A DNA stretch of 64,000 nt from Aestuariirhabdus haliotis (GTDB taxonomy: Bacteria; Pseudomonadota; Gammaproteobacteria; Pseudomonadales; Aestuariirhabdaceae), in the NCBI RefSeq assembly GCF_023509475.1, contig NZ_JAKSDZ010000014.1, forward strand, positions 1-64,000. Direction: 5' to 3'. The notes beneath the pieces were generated by a model. The model searched no databases. It had not been told where the DNA came from and saw only the letters and a list, made by a program, of their open reading frames with translations. Of the stretch, positions 8,504-17,497 are shown one piece after another. The translations under genes and the position numbers were made by a program. Position 1 is the stretch's first letter. Every line of letters begins with the position of its first letter.

Positions 8504-9520
8504 ATGAGTTTGAAACCCCTGTTTGCCAAGTTTGCTACGACGCTGTCTTTAACAGCCGCATTACTGGGCGCCAGTGCCATACAGGCACAAGAGATGAAGG
8601 TTATTAACTTTGGCATTATCTCTACCGAGTCGTCGCAAAACCTGAAAACCGTTTGGCAGCCCTTTCTGGACGATATGTCCAGTCAGTTAAATGCCAGGGT
8701 GAAGCCGTTTTTTGCCTCGGATTATGCAGGCATTATTCAGGCCATGCGTTTCGATAAAGTGGATGTCGCCTGGTACGGTAACAAGTCCGCCATGGAAGCG
8801 GTGGATCGTGCCGGTGGCGAAATTTTTGCCCAAACTGTCGACGTCTCGGGTAACCCGGGGTACTGGAGTGTTTTGATCACTTCCGCCGACAACGACAAGA
8901 TCAATAGCGTCGACGATGTTCTGGCGCAGGCGGATCAGCTGGCCTTTGGTAACGGTGATCCAAACTCCACTTCCGGTTTCCTGGTGCCGAGCTATTACGT
9001 GTTTGCCAAAAATGGTGTCGAAGCCAAGAAGATTTTCAAGCGCACCACCAACTCGAGCCACGAAGCCAATTACCTGGCGGTTGCCAATGGCCAGGTCGAT
9101 GTGGCGACCAACAATACCGAGAACCTGGCGCGTATTAAGGTCACCCATCCGGATAAGTTCGACAAGGTTAAAGTGGTCTGGAAATCTCCCCTGATTCCAT
9201 CGGATCCGATCGTGTGGCGTAAGAATTTGCCAGAAGAAAGCAAAACAAAAATCTATCAGTTCTTTATGAACTATGGCGCCAAAGGTGATGCGAAAGAGCT
9301 GGCCGTACTGGAGGCCCTGCAATGGGCGCCTTTCAAGCCGTCCAGCGATGACCAGCTGTTGCCGATTCGCCAGCTGTCTTTGTTCAAGCAGAAGGCAAAA
9401 CTGGAAGCCGACAGCAAGGTTTCTGCCAGCGAAAAAACAACCCGCTTGAAAGAGATCGACGCCCAGCTTTCCATGCTGAACCGTCGCATGAATGCGTTGC
9501 AAGCCGCCGTCAGCAACTAG
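8504..9520 (+). CDS. phnD: Phosphonate-binding periplasmic protein PhnD
   Basis: PhnD captures phosphonates in the periplasm and delivers them to PhnE/PhnC. The ATG at 8504, preceded by GGAG at about 8 bp, gives 338 residues. It begins with a clear signal peptide (cleavage after ASAIQA). The mature part shows INFGIISTESSQNLK, a RVKPFFASDYAGIIQAMRFD segment and GDPNSTSGFLVPSYY, a typical phosphonate/phosphate ligand loop. The longer frame opening at 8435 overlaps phnC and hides the signal peptide, so it was rejected. A terminator-like hairpin follows, likely tuning PhnD above the membrane components. Confidence 0.95.
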   Translation: MSLKPLFAKFATTLSLTAALLGASAIQAQEMKVINFGIISTESSQNLKTVWQPFLDDMSSQLNARVKPFFASDYAGIIQAMRFDKVDVAWYGNKSAMEAVDRAGGEIFAQTVDVSGNPGYWSVLITSADNDKINSVDDVLAQADQLAFGNGDPNSTSGFLVPSYYVFAKNGVEAKKIFKRTTNSSHEANYLAVANGQVDVATNNTENLARIKVTHPDKFDKVKVVWKSPLIPSDPIVWRKNLPEESKTKIYQFFMNYGAKGDAKELAVLEALQWAPFKPSSDDQLLPIRQLSLFKQKAKLEADSKVSASEKTTRLKEIDAQLSMLNRRMNALQAAVSN

Positions 9521-9533
9521 GGCAGTGTGAGTT

Positions 9534-9560
9534 CCGGCAGCTCAGGCTGCCGGTTTTATT
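9534..9560 (+). terminator. Hairpin with T-tract between phnD and phnE
   Basis: CCGGCAG (9534-9540), a 6-nt loop and CTGCCGG (9547-9553) are followed by TTTTATT. It looks like a weak intrinsic terminator inside the operon. It could lower expression of everything after phnD, or protect the phnCD message from decay. Confidence 0.6.
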
Positions 9561-9576
9561 GGGATGAGATAGTGAA

Positions 9577-10371
9577 ATGATGAATTCAATTGCAAGCAAT
9601 CCACCGCTGGAGCGCAAGCCGTTTAACTGGTTTGCTTCCCTGGGCTGGGTGGTTTTGTTTCTGCTGCTGGGCTGGGGCTGGGAAGCGGCGGAGATCAGCC
9701 CGCTGTTGTTGATTACCGAAAGCGGCAATATGGCCGAGTTTGCCGCGGATTTTTTTCCACCCGATTTTAAGGATATCGGGTATTACCTCGATGAGATGGT
9801 GATTACATTGCACATTGCCCTGTGGGGAACTGTGCTGGCGATCATTTTATCCATTCCCTTTGGTATCTTAAGTTCCGAAAACCTGATGCCGGCCTGGGTT
9901 TACCAGCCGGTACGCCGGTTGATGGATACGTCCAGGGCGATCAACGAAATGGTGTTCGCGATGCTGTTTGTGGTTGCCGTTGGCCTAGGTCCCTTTGCCG
10001 GGGTGATGGCGCTCTTTATTCATACCACAGGCGTGTTGGCAAAGCTGTTTTCCGAAGCGGTTGAGGCGATCGATCCGAGGCCGGTGGAGGGGGTACGCGC
10101 GACGGGCGCCAATATGCTTGAAGAGATTCTCTACGGGGTTATTCCCCAGGTATTGCCGCTCTGGATCTCCTACTCATTGTATCGCTTCGAATCCAATGTT
10201 CGCTCGGCCACGGTGGTCGGTATGGTCGGGGCGGGGGGGATTGGTGTCATCCTTTGGGAAAGCATCCGGGGTTTCCAGTTTCAGCAAACCTGTGCCGTGA
10301 TGATCGTGATTATTGTTTGCGTCACCCTGACCGACCTGCTGTCACAGCGGCTGCGTAAAGCCTTTATCTAA
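9577..10371 (+). CDS. phnE: Phosphonate ABC transporter permease PhnE
   Basis: This is the membrane channel of the phosphonate importer, 264 residues with about six hydrophobic helices starting at [12 protein letters not shown]. The EAA-type loop that contacts PhnC is visible as [21 protein letters not shown] followed by [21 protein letters not shown] and [13 protein letters not shown] are typical of PhnE. The frame is intact, unlike the cryptic phnE of E. coli K-12. Two consecutive ATG codons (9577, 9580) could start it. Confidence 0.93.
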   Translation: MMNSIASNPPLERKPFNWFASLGWVVLFLLLGWGWEAAEISPLLLITESGNMAEFAADFFPPDFKDIGYYLDEMVITLHIALWGTVLAIILSIPFGILSSENLMPAWVYQPVRRLMDTSRAINEMVFAMLFVVAVGLGPFAGVMALFIHTTGVLAKLFSEAVEAIDPRPVEGVRATGANMLEEILYGVIPQVLPLWISYSLYRFESNVRSATVVGMVGAGGIGVILWESIRGFQFQQTCAVMIVIIVCVTLTDLLSQRLRKAFI

Positions 10372-10401
10372 CGTTCAATGTGTCAGGAATAAAAGAAACC
10401 G

Positions 10402-11103
10402 ATGGCCCTGTATCGCAAGATCGCGTTTCAGTTACGCGATGAAATTTTCAGCCAGTACAACGCAGGAGAGCTGTTGCCTCCCGAGGGGCGCTTGGCCGAT
10501 CGATTTCAGGTCAATCGGCATACCGTTCGTCGTGCGATTGATGAGCTGGTGCACGATGGCATTGTGCGGCGTTATCAGGGCCTGGGTTGTCGAGTAGTGC
10601 AGACCCCAATCGATTATGCCCTGCACGACAAAGCGGCCTTTTCTCATAATCTCAATTGCATCGGTCTGGACCTGGAAACCGAAGTTCTGGATTGCGGCGT
10701 TACTGCTATCCCCGAGCCCCTGGCGAGTCAGCTGGATGTGAGTGCAACAGCGCCGGTTTTCCAGTTGCATACCCGACGCCTGATCGAGGGTGAGCCGGTA
10801 TGTCTGATTCGTCATTACCTGTTTGGTTTATCGGCGCAGAAACTGGAGCGTTTTAGTGGCGGCTCATTGCATGAATTTTTGCGTCAGCAATTTCATCTGG
10901 AATTGAGGCGAGGCACCACTCGGTTGCGTGCCCGCATGCCGACGTTGGAAGAGTGCACACAACTGATGATCGGCCGTGGAGTGCCTGTAATGGAAGTACA
11001 TACCCAAAATCGTTGTCGACAGAGTGCGGACCTGCGTGAATATTCCATCGCTCGCAGCCGCAGTGATCTTTTTGAGTACAGTGTGGAACCTAAACATGAG
11101 TAA
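10402..11103 (+). CDS. phnF: GntR/HutC-family transcriptional regulator PhnF
   Basis: The 233-residue regulator has an N-terminal winged helix-turn-helix of GntR type (residues ~1-70, with LPPEGRLADRFQVNRHTVRRAIDEL) and a C-terminal UTRA ligand-binding domain. The position between phnE and phnG is the same as in E. coli. It probably represses the phn operon or senses a phosphonate intermediate, but the effector is unknown. Its last codons overlap phnG, consistent with one transcript. Confidence 0.9.
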   Translation: MALYRKIAFQLRDEIFSQYNAGELLPPEGRLADRFQVNRHTVRRAIDELVHDGIVRRYQGLGCRVVQTPIDYALHDKAAFSHNLNCIGLDLETEVLDCGVTAIPEPLASQLDVSATAPVFQLHTRRLIEGEPVCLIRHYLFGLSAQKLERFSGGSLHEFLRQQFHLELRRGTTRLRARMPTLEECTQLMIGRGVPVMEVHTQNRCRQSADLREYSIARSRSDLFEYSVEPKHE

Positions 11104-11545
11104 GACTAATCAACAGCGCCAAAATTGGATGTCGGTGCTGGCCAAAGCACCGACCGAATCTTTAATGGCATTAAGCGAGCCGGTGATGAACGATGCCAGT
11201 TTTGAAGTGATTCGCCAGCCGGAAATCGGTTTGACCCAGATACGTGCCCGTATGGGGGGGGAAGGCAATCCGTTTAATCTGGGCGACATGACCATGACCC
11301 GCTGTGTGGTGAGATCGAACATGAATACCCTTGGCTACGGTTATATTTCGGGCCGTAAAAAATCCCATGCATTAAGGGCTGCTCAGATGGATGCCTTGTT
11401 GCAATCCTCGGAATTCGAAAGCCTGTTGCTAGAGCGGGTTATTGAACCGTTACAGCGACAGATTCAGCAACAAGAGTTGGTGCAAAAGCGCGAAGTCGAT
11501 GCGACTCGGGTCGACTTTTTTACCCTGGTGCGAGGAGAGGATTAA
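11096..11545 (+). CDS. phnG: C-P lyase core complex subunit PhnG
   Basis: PhnG is part of the PhnGHIJ core, which couples phosphonates to ATP-derived ribose and cleaves the C-P bond. The ATG at 11096 overlaps the phnF stop and gives 149 residues, the normal family size. Recognisable segments are NWMSVLAKAP, PEIGLTQIRARMGGEGNPFNLGD-type residues and LGYGYISGRKKSHA. The longer frame opening at 11024 lies inside phnF and was rejected. Confidence 0.93.
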   Translation: MSKTNQQRQNWMSVLAKAPTESLMALSEPVMNDASFEVIRQPEIGLTQIRARMGGEGNPFNLGDMTMTRCVVRSNMNTLGYGYISGRKKSHALRAAQMDALLQSSEFESLLLERVIEPLQRQIQQQELVQKREVDATRVDFFTLVRGED

Positions 11546-11548
11546 GCG

Positions 11549-12154
11549 ATGTCCGATACTGTTTTGCAACCCGGTTTTGCCGATCCGGTTCAGGGAGCGC
11601 AGCAGGCCTTTCGTAGCCTGCTTAAGGTGATGAGTGAACCGGGTATCATTCAGCCTTTGAATCAGAGTCGTGGATTGGATGGCCTCAGTGCCGCCAGTTT
11701 TACCGCTTGCCAAACGCTGCTCGACGCGACCACCAAGCTGTGGTTGTGCCCCGGCCTGAATACCGAATTGATCCGAACCAATCTGGGTTTTCATATCGGT
11801 TGTCCGCTGATTGAGGAGCCTGATCAGGCCGATTTTGTTTTGTCACTTCCGGGTCAGTTACCCGAGCTCAGTCAGCTCAAGGTAGGGAATGCGGAATACC
11901 CGGATCGTGGTTGCACAGTGTTGCTTCAAGTCGATGAATTATCCGCTGAGACTGGTCAGGGCGGTGTTAATGTACGCTTGTCCGGTCCAGGTATCGCTAG
12001 CGATCGCACGCTCAATATAAGGTCGCTGTGCGAGGCGTCGATCGATTATCTGCTGGAGCCTTCACATGTGTTTCCCCAGGGGCTCGACTTTATTCTGTTA
12101 GCGGATCAACAGGTCAGTGCGATTGTGCGTACAACACGTGTGGAGGTGGTCTGA
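11549..12154 (+). CDS. phnH: C-P lyase core complex subunit PhnH
   Basis: The 201-residue PhnH is the structural homodimer-forming subunit of the C-P lyase core. Typical residues include PGFADPVQGAQQAFR near the start, VMSEPG near residue 30 and GPGI in the second half. It starts 3 bp after phnG, and its TGA overlaps the phnI ATG, indicating translational coupling. No catalytic residues are expected. Length and order agree with the family. Confidence 0.93.
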   Translation: MSDTVLQPGFADPVQGAQQAFRSLLKVMSEPGIIQPLNQSRGLDGLSAASFTACQTLLDATTKLWLCPGLNTELIRTNLGFHIGCPLIEEPDQADFVLSLPGQLPELSQLKVGNAEYPDRGCTVLLQVDELSAETGQGGVNVRLSGPGIASDRTLNIRSLCEASIDYLLEPSHVFPQGLDFILLADQQVSAIVRTTRVEVV

Positions 12155-13335
12155 TGTACGTAGCGGTAAAAGGTGGCGAGCAAGCCATCGAGTCTGCCCA
12201 TAAATTGCTGGCCAAGCGTCGCCGTGGCGATCTTGAGCACCCCGAACTTGATGTCAAACAGATAGAGCAACAGTTGTCGTTATCGGTCGATCGGGTGATG
12301 ACCGAGGGTTCCGTCTACGATCCGGAGTTGGCCGCGTTGGCGATCAAGCAAGCCGCCGGTGATCTGGTCGAGGCCATTTTCTTGTTGCGGGCCTATCGTA
12401 CAACCCTGACCCGTTTTGGTGCCAGCGAAGCGATTGATACCGGGTCCATGAAACTGGAGCGCCGCATATCGGCCACCTATAAGGATGTACCCGGAGGCCA
12501 GATTCTGGGATCAACGTTTGATTACACCCATCGTCTTCTTGATTTCAGCCTGATGGCCGAGGGTGAGTTTTCCGAAGAGGCTTATTTATCAGATCATGCT
12601 CATTTATCAGGCAATGCTCATTCATCAAGTCGTGCTCATTCATCACAGCCTGATTCTTCAGCAGAAAATGATTGTTCGTCATCTGTAGCCGGGGCAAGCA
12701 TCGACTCACGGGTGATGGGTTTTCTGGAACGGGAAGGTTTGATGATTCCCGAGACGGATCGAGGTGAGACACCGGCGGATATAACCCAGGACCCGCCGAC
12801 TTACCCAGCGGATCGTAGCGCACGCTTGCAGGGATTGGTTCGGGGGGATGAAGGTTTTCTGTTAGCCCTGGGCTATTCCACTCAGCGGGGCTATGGCCGT
12901 AATCATCCGTTTGCCGGTGAGATTCGCACCGGCGCCGTGGAGGTCTCTATCGTGCCCGAGGAGCTGGGCTTCGAAGTGGTGATCGGTGAGATTCAGCTCA
13001 CTGAATGCGAGATGGTGAACGGTTTTACCCGCCACGAGGATGACAATGTCGCCTTTACCCGTGGCTATGGTCTCGGCTTTGGTCGCTGTGAGCGCAAGGC
13101 GATGGCGATGGCGCTGGTCGATCGTGCCTTGCAAGCGGCGGATTATGAGGAAGAGATTGTTTCCCCCGCTCAGCAGGAAGAGTTTGTCTTATCCCATTGT
13201 GACAATGTGGAAGCGGCGGGTTTTGTTTCTCACTTGAAATTACCCCATTACGTCGATTTCCAGTCGGAACTGGAATTGTTGCGGCGCATCCGTTCGGCGC
13301 AACCGCCTGCATCGAGCAAGGAGACTGAAGCATGA
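12154..13335 (+). CDS. phnI: C-P lyase core subunit PhnI with a repeat insertion
   Basis: PhnI acts as a nucleosidase that, with PhnG, PhnH and PhnL, displaces adenine from ATP to form ribose 1-methylphosphonate 5-triphosphate. The start at 12154 (TGATG overlap with phnH) gives 393 residues, about 40 more than the usual ~355. MYVAVKGGEQAIESAHKLL and the GYSTQRGYGRNHPFAGEIR stretch are family hallmarks. The excess is a serine/histidine-rich low-complexity insert near residues 143-180, built from hexapeptide repeats. It sits between conserved blocks and keeps frame, so the protein is probably functional. Confidence 0.93.
   Translation: MYVAVKGGEQAIESAHKLLAKRRRGDLEHPELDVKQIEQQLSLSVDRVMTEGSVYDPELAALAIKQAAGDLVEAIFLLRAYRTTLTRFGASEAIDTGSMKLERRISATYKDVPGGQILGSTFDYTHRLLDFSLMAEGEFSEEAYLSDHAHLSGNAHSSSRAHSSQPDSSAENDCSSSVAGASIDSRVMGFLEREGLMIPETDRGETPADITQDPPTYPADRSARLQGLVRGDEGFLLALGYSTQRGYGRNHPFAGEIRTGAVEVSIVPEELGFEVVIGEIQLTECEMVNGFTRHEDDNVAFTRGYGLGFGRCERKAMAMALVDRALQAADYEEEIVSPAQQEEFVLSHCDNVEAAGFVSHLKLPHYVDFQSELELLRRIRSAQPPASSKETEA
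12580..12669 (+). repeat. 18-bp tandem repeat inside phnI
   Basis: Five consecutive 18-bp units in frame encode hexapeptides AYLSDH, AHLSGN, AHSSSR, AHSSQP and DSSAEN. The middle three share GCTCATT(T/C)(A)TCA-type starts almost exactly. It is a coding minisatellite that explains most of the extra length of PhnI. Further Ser-rich sequence follows to about 12700. Confidence 0.8.
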
Positions 13336-14192
13336 ACCAGCAAGGAGTCCGTGAAGGGTACAACTTTGCTTATCTGGATGAGCAGACCAAGCGTATGATC
13401 CGCCGTGCTCTGCTCAAAGCGGTGGCGATTCCAGGTTATCAGGTACCCTTTGGCGGTCGGGAAATGCCGATGCCTTATGGTTGGGGCACCGGAGGAATGC
13501 AGCTGACGGCCGCGGTGATTGGTCAACAGGATTGTTTGAAAGTGATCGATCAGGGCGCGGACGATACCACCAATGCGGTCAGTATTCGGGCTTTTTTTCA
13601 GGACCTCACCGGGGTCCAGTGTACGGAAAAAACCGAGCGGGCCACGTTGATACAAACCCGTCATCGCGTACCGGAAAAACCGCTGAAGGAAGACCAGATT
13701 CTGATCTATCAGGTACCGATACCTGAACCCTTGCGTTTTATCGAACCCAGCGAAGTGGAAACCCGCAAGATGCATGCGCTTGAGGACTATGGGGTGATGC
13801 ATATTAAATTGTACGAAGATATTGCCCAGTTTGGTCATATCTCAACAGCCTATGCCTATCCGGTATTGGTCAATAATCGTTATGTAATGGATCCCTCGCC
13901 GATTCCGAAATTTGACAATCCCAAGATGAATCGGTCGCCGGCGTTGCAGCTTTTTGGTGCGGGCCGGGAAAAACGACTCTATGCCGTTCCGCCCTATACC
14001 GAGGTCCGCAGCCTGGATTTTGAGGATCATCCGTTCGAAATACAGCGCTGGCAACATTGCTGTTCCATTTGTGGTGCCGATAACAGTTTCCTTGATGAGG
14101 TGATTATGGATGATCAGGGTGGGCACGAATTTATCTGTTCCGATACGGATTATTGCCGCACTCGACTGAATGAAAATGAGGTAACGTCATGA
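13332..14192 (+). CDS. phnJ: Carbon-phosphorus lyase PhnJ (radical SAM)
   Basis: PhnJ is the radical-SAM enzyme that breaks the C-P bond of ribose 1-phosphonate 5-phosphate, releasing an alkane. The 286 residues contain Cys244, Cys247, Cys269 and Cys275. Their spacing (3, 22, 6) equals that of E. coli Cys241/244/266 (cluster) and Cys272 (thiyl radical). GYNFAYLDEQTKRMIRRA and YGWGTGGMQ are family signatures. It overlaps phnI by 4 bp and phnK by 4 bp. All expected catalytic residues are present. Confidence 0.96.
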   Translation: MNQQGVREGYNFAYLDEQTKRMIRRALLKAVAIPGYQVPFGGREMPMPYGWGTGGMQLTAAVIGQQDCLKVIDQGADDTTNAVSIRAFFQDLTGVQCTEKTERATLIQTRHRVPEKPLKEDQILIYQVPIPEPLRFIEPSEVETRKMHALEDYGVMHIKLYEDIAQFGHISTAYAYPVLVNNRYVMDPSPIPKFDNPKMNRSPALQLFGAGREKRLYAVPPYTEVRSLDFEDHPFEIQRWQHCCSICGADNSFLDEVIMDDQGGHEFICSDTDYCRTRLNENEVTS

Positions 14193-14965
14193 ATGCAGAG
14201 CCCCTGTTGCAGGTGCGGGAACTGAGCAAACTCTATGCGCCGGGCAAAGGTTGTAGTGCGGTGAATTTTGATCTTCACCCGGGGGAGGTGCTTGGAATTG
14301 TAGGCGAATCGGGTTCGGGAAAGTCGACCCTGTTGAGCTGCCTGTCGGCTCGTTTGACGCCGGATTCGGGTTCTATCCTGTATCACAATCGTGATGGAGA
14401 AACGGTTGATTTATATAGTCTGAGTGAATCGCGTCAACGCCAGCTGCAACGTACGGAGTGGGGTATTGTGCACCAGCATGCCCGTGACGGTCTGCGCATG
14501 GGGGTTTCTGCCGGCGCCAATATCGGCGAGCGATTAATGGCGACCGGCGACCGTCATTACGGCCGCTTGCGCCAAACGGCACAGCGCTGGATGAACGATG
14601 TTGAACTCGATACCAATCGTATCGACGATAAACCCACTACCTATTCCGGTGGTATGCAACAACGCTTGCAGATTGCCCGTAATCTGGTGACCCATCCGCG
14701 GCTGGTGTTTATGGATGAGCCAACGGGAGGGCTGGATGTCTCGGTGCAGGCTCGACTGCTTGATCTGCTGCGGCAACTGGTGACCGAGTTGAACCTGGCG
14801 GTTGTGATTGTTACTCATGATTTGGCGGTGGCTCGTTTGTTGGCGCAAAGACTGATTGTGATGCGGCGCGGCCTGGTGGTGGAGAGCGGATTAACCGATC
14901 AGGTGCTCGATGATCCCCAGCATGCCTATACCCAGCTACTGGTTTCATCGGTACTGACTCCCTGA
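14189..14965 (+). CDS. phnK: C-P lyase ABC-type ATPase PhnK
   Basis: PhnK is an ABC ATPase that docks on the PhnJ face of the C-P lyase core rather than on a membrane permease. The 258 residues show Walker [10 protein letters not shown], signature [15 protein letters not shown], Walker [13 protein letters not shown] and VTHD. It overlaps phnJ by 4 bp and precedes phnL, the standard order. The resemblance to oligopeptide-transporter ATPases is normal for PhnK. Confidence 0.94.
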   Translation: MNAEPLLQVRELSKLYAPGKGCSAVNFDLHPGEVLGIVGESGSGKSTLLSCLSARLTPDSGSILYHNRDGETVDLYSLSESRQRQLQRTEWGIVHQHARDGLRMGVSAGANIGERLMATGDRHYGRLRQTAQRWMNDVELDTNRIDDKPTTYSGGMQQRLQIARNLVTHPRLVFMDEPTGGLDVSVQARLLDLLRQLVTELNLAVVIVTHDLAVARLLAQRLIVMRRGLVVESGLTDQVLDDPQHAYTQLLVSSVLTP

Positions 14966-14982
14966 GCGAGAGATTATCAAAT

Positions 14983-15765
14983 ATGTCATCCATTCCAAGC
15001 CTGTCTATAGCCTCTACTGCGTCTTTACAGTCATCCCAAAAGGCAGCGATTCGAGTTGAGGGGCTAACCAAAATTTTTACCCTGCACAACCAGGGGGGTA
15101 TTCGGTTGCCTGTTTTTGAAGGTGTTGATTTCACCGCGAACAGTGGTGAATGCACGGTGCTGTTTGGCGAAAGCGGTTCGGGTAAGAGCACCCTGTTGCG
15201 TTCCCTGTATGCCAACTACTTACCGACGGGCGGCCGGATTTATGTGCGCCATCGTGGCGAGATGGTGGCTTTAACCGAAGCTTCGAGCCAAACCCTGCTA
15301 CAGATTCGTCACGAAACCATCGGTTATGTCAGCCAGTTTTTACGGGTGATTCCCCGGGTATCCACGCTGGATGTGGTATCGGAGCCGTTACGGGTTCGGG
15401 GTATCGAAACCGAGCAAGCCCACGCCAGAGCAGGGGAATTGCTGCAGCGATTGCATATTCCAGAGCGGCTTTGGTCGTTACCTCCGGGTACTTTTTCCGG
15501 CGGCGAACAGCAGCGGGTCAATATCGCTCGCGGTTTTATCAATGACTATCCGATCCTGTTACTGGACGAACCCACGGCGTCCCTCGACCACAATAACGCG
15601 GCCATTGTGGTCGAGTTGATCCGCCAGGCCCGGGATCGTGGGACCGCCATCGTTGGTATCTTTCACGATGCCGAAGTGCGTGAGCAGGTGGCCGATAGTC
15701 TCTTTCATGTTAATCCCGAGTCCAGAGCCGGGCTCAGTACACCTACAGGCGAGATACAATCATGA
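14983..15765 (+). CDS. phnL: C-P lyase ABC-type ATPase PhnL
   Basis: PhnL is the second ABC-type ATPase of the C-P lyase system and assists the PhnI step and the PhnJK complex. It has 260 residues with Walker [10 protein letters not shown], signature [15 protein letters not shown], Walker [13 protein letters not shown] and IFHD. The first ~20 residues (a Ser-rich stretch before [12 protein letters not shown]) are longer than typical, so the start could be slightly later. The stop overlaps phnM by 4 bp. Confidence 0.94.
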   Translation: MSSIPSLSIASTASLQSSQKAAIRVEGLTKIFTLHNQGGIRLPVFEGVDFTANSGECTVLFGESGSGKSTLLRSLYANYLPTGGRIYVRHRGEMVALTEASSQTLLQIRHETIGYVSQFLRVIPRVSTLDVVSEPLRVRGIETEQAHARAGELLQRLHIPERLWSLPPGTFSGGEQQRVNIARGFINDYPILLLDEPTASLDHNNAAIVVELIRQARDRGTAIVGIFHDAEVREQVADSLFHVNPESRAGLSTPTGEIQS

Positions 15766-16898
15766 TTCTTACCAATGCACAGATAGTGGCTGATAACGAA
15801 GTGATTCATGGTTCGGTTAGCATCCGTGATGGCCTGATTGACGCGGTGGATGCCGGTAATGTCAGTCTGCCCGGGGCGGTCGATTGCGCGGGTGGTTACC
15901 TGATGCCCGGTTTGGTCGAGCTGCATACCGACAATATGGAAAAGCATTTCACGCCGCGCCCCGGCGTCGCCTGGCCGGGATTGCAGGCGTTTAAAGTGCA
16001 TGATGCGCAGATGATCAGTGCCGGTATCACGACGGTGTTCGATGCGATTTCCGTCGGCGATGTGATTGAGGGCAGTGAGCGCCTGAACAATCTGGCCCGT
16101 ATGGCCGGAGCCCTGGACGAAAGCCGACAACGGGGGCTGTCCCGGGCCGATCACCTGCTGCATCTGCGTTGTGAAGTGAGTCATGCCGATACTCTGGAGA
16201 ATTTTAACCGGCTACTGGAGCAGCATGCGCCGCAACTGGTATCGGTTATGGATCATTCTCCCGGACAGCGTCAGTTTGCCAATATCGACAAGTATCGTGA
16301 GTATTATCAAGGCAAGTACAAACTGTCCAATGAGGCGCTGGAAGCCTTTATCGAGCGCCAGACCGAGGCCAGCCGGCGCTACAGTGACAGCTATCGCAAG
16401 GCGATCTGCGAAACCTGCCTGAGCCATAATATTCCCCTGGCCAGCCACGACGATGCCACCGTCGAGCACGTGGACGAATCGGTCGGGCTGGGTATGGCCA
16501 TCGCCGAGTTTCCCACCACCCATGAAGCGGCACGATCGGCTCATAACCATGGTATGGCGGTATTGATGGGGGCGCCCAACGTGGTGCGCGGTGGTTCCCA
16601 TTCGGGCAATATTGCCGCCCATGACCTGGCCAGCCAGGGTTTGCTGGATATCCTGTCCAGCGATTATTATCCCGCCAGTTTACTGGATGCAGCCTTTCAC
16701 TTGGCCAACGATGAGCGCAACGATTATGATCTGGCCACGGCTACTGCATTGATCAGCGTACGGCCGGCAGAAGCGGCCGGTTTGCACGATCGTGGGCGTA
16801 TCGCGCCGGGCTTGAAGGCCGACTTGTTGTGGTGTGAAGCGGTGGATGATCATTCCCACATTCTTCATGTATGGAAGCATGGACAGCGGGTGTTTTAG
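15762..16898 (+). CDS. phnM: Ribose-triphosphonate pyrophosphohydrolase PhnM
   Basis: PhnM removes pyrophosphate from alpha-D-ribose 1-methylphosphonate 5-triphosphate, giving the PhnJ substrate. The 378-residue protein is an amidohydrolase-fold metalloenzyme. [17 protein letters not shown] carries the first metal ligands, [10 protein letters not shown] a later one, and [13 protein letters not shown] the family C-terminus. Its length equals that of E. coli PhnM. It overlaps phnL and sits 5 bp before phnN. Confidence 0.95.
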   Translation: MILTNAQIVADNEVIHGSVSIRDGLIDAVDAGNVSLPGAVDCAGGYLMPGLVELHTDNMEKHFTPRPGVAWPGLQAFKVHDAQMISAGITTVFDAISVGDVIEGSERLNNLARMAGALDESRQRGLSRADHLLHLRCEVSHADTLENFNRLLEQHAPQLVSVMDHSPGQRQFANIDKYREYYQGKYKLSNEALEAFIERQTEASRRYSDSYRKAICETCLSHNIPLASHDDATVEHVDESVGLGMAIAEFPTTHEAARSAHNHGMAVLMGAPNVVRGGSHSGNIAAHDLASQGLLDILSSDYYPASLLDAAFHLANDERNDYDLATATALISVRPAEAAGLHDRGRIAPGLKADLLWCEAVDDHSHILHVWKHGQRVF

Positions 16899-16903
16899 AC
16901 AGT

Positions 16904-17497
16904 ATGGCGAATCTGTTTTATCTGATGGGGCCTTCGGGCAGTGGTAAGGATTCCTTGCTGGAGGGGTTGAGGCAACGGCTTAATGGCGGGTCTCCGGTGT
17001 TGTTTGCGCATCGCTATATCACCCGGCACTGGAAGGCGGGAGGAGAGAACCATATCGAACTGAGCCCACAGGAGTTTGATCAGCGCCTTCGATCAGGCCT
17101 GTTCAAAATGCACTGGCAAGCCAATGGCTGTCATTACGGCATCGGAACCGAAGTCGATGCCTGGTTGGCCAGCGGTCATTCGGTGATCGCCAATGGCTCC
17201 CGTGCCTCGTTGGCAGAGGCACAGCGTTGCTTTGGGGCGAAGTTGGTTCCGGTTCTGGTTGGCGTTGAACCACACCTGTTACGCCGCCGTTTACTGGCCC
17301 GAGGGCGCGAGAGCGCGGCGGAGATTGAGGCGCGAGTGTCACGCAGTCTTGAGCTGCAGCACCAGTTACAGCATCAGTTACAACAACAGCTGCCGGACCG
17401 CACCTTGCACTTACACAACAATGGCGCCTTGAGTGATGCCGTAACCGATCTGCATCATTTATTGCAGCAACATGTGCGAGAGGCTGTGAGTGTTTGA
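16904..17497 (+). CDS. phnN: Ribose 1,5-bisphosphate phosphokinase PhnN
   Basis: PhnN phosphorylates ribose 1,5-bisphosphate to PRPP, feeding the phosphonate-derived sugar into nucleotide metabolism. The ATG at 16904 gives 197 residues with a P-loop at GPSGSGKDSLL (8-18) and a guanylate-kinase-like fold (HRYITRHWKAGGENHIEL). The frame continues upstream to 16871 inside phnM, but the 16904 start puts the P-loop at the usual place. A Gln-rich stretch (LQHQLQHQLQQQL) near the end is unusual. Confidence 0.92.
   Translation: MANLFYLMGPSGSGKDSLLEGLRQRLNGGSPVLFAHRYITRHWKAGGENHIELSPQEFDQRLRSGLFKMHWQANGCHYGIGTEVDAWLASGHSVIANGSRASLAEAQRCFGAKLVPVLVGVEPHLLRRRLLARGRESAAEIEARVSRSLELQHQLQHQLQQQLPDRTLHLHNNGALSDAVTDLHHLLQQHVREAVSV

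Noticed and set aside
8687-9502. 271-codon frame opposite phnD
   Set aside because: It is antisense to a well-supported operon gene and encodes an unremarkable mixed sequence.
12580-12669. CRISPR-like array
   Set aside because: The 18-bp units are directly tandem with no spacers and are in frame within a gene.
12545-12823. Antisense frame over the phnI repeat
   Set aside because: Its repeats are only the complement of the in-frame hexapeptide array of phnI.
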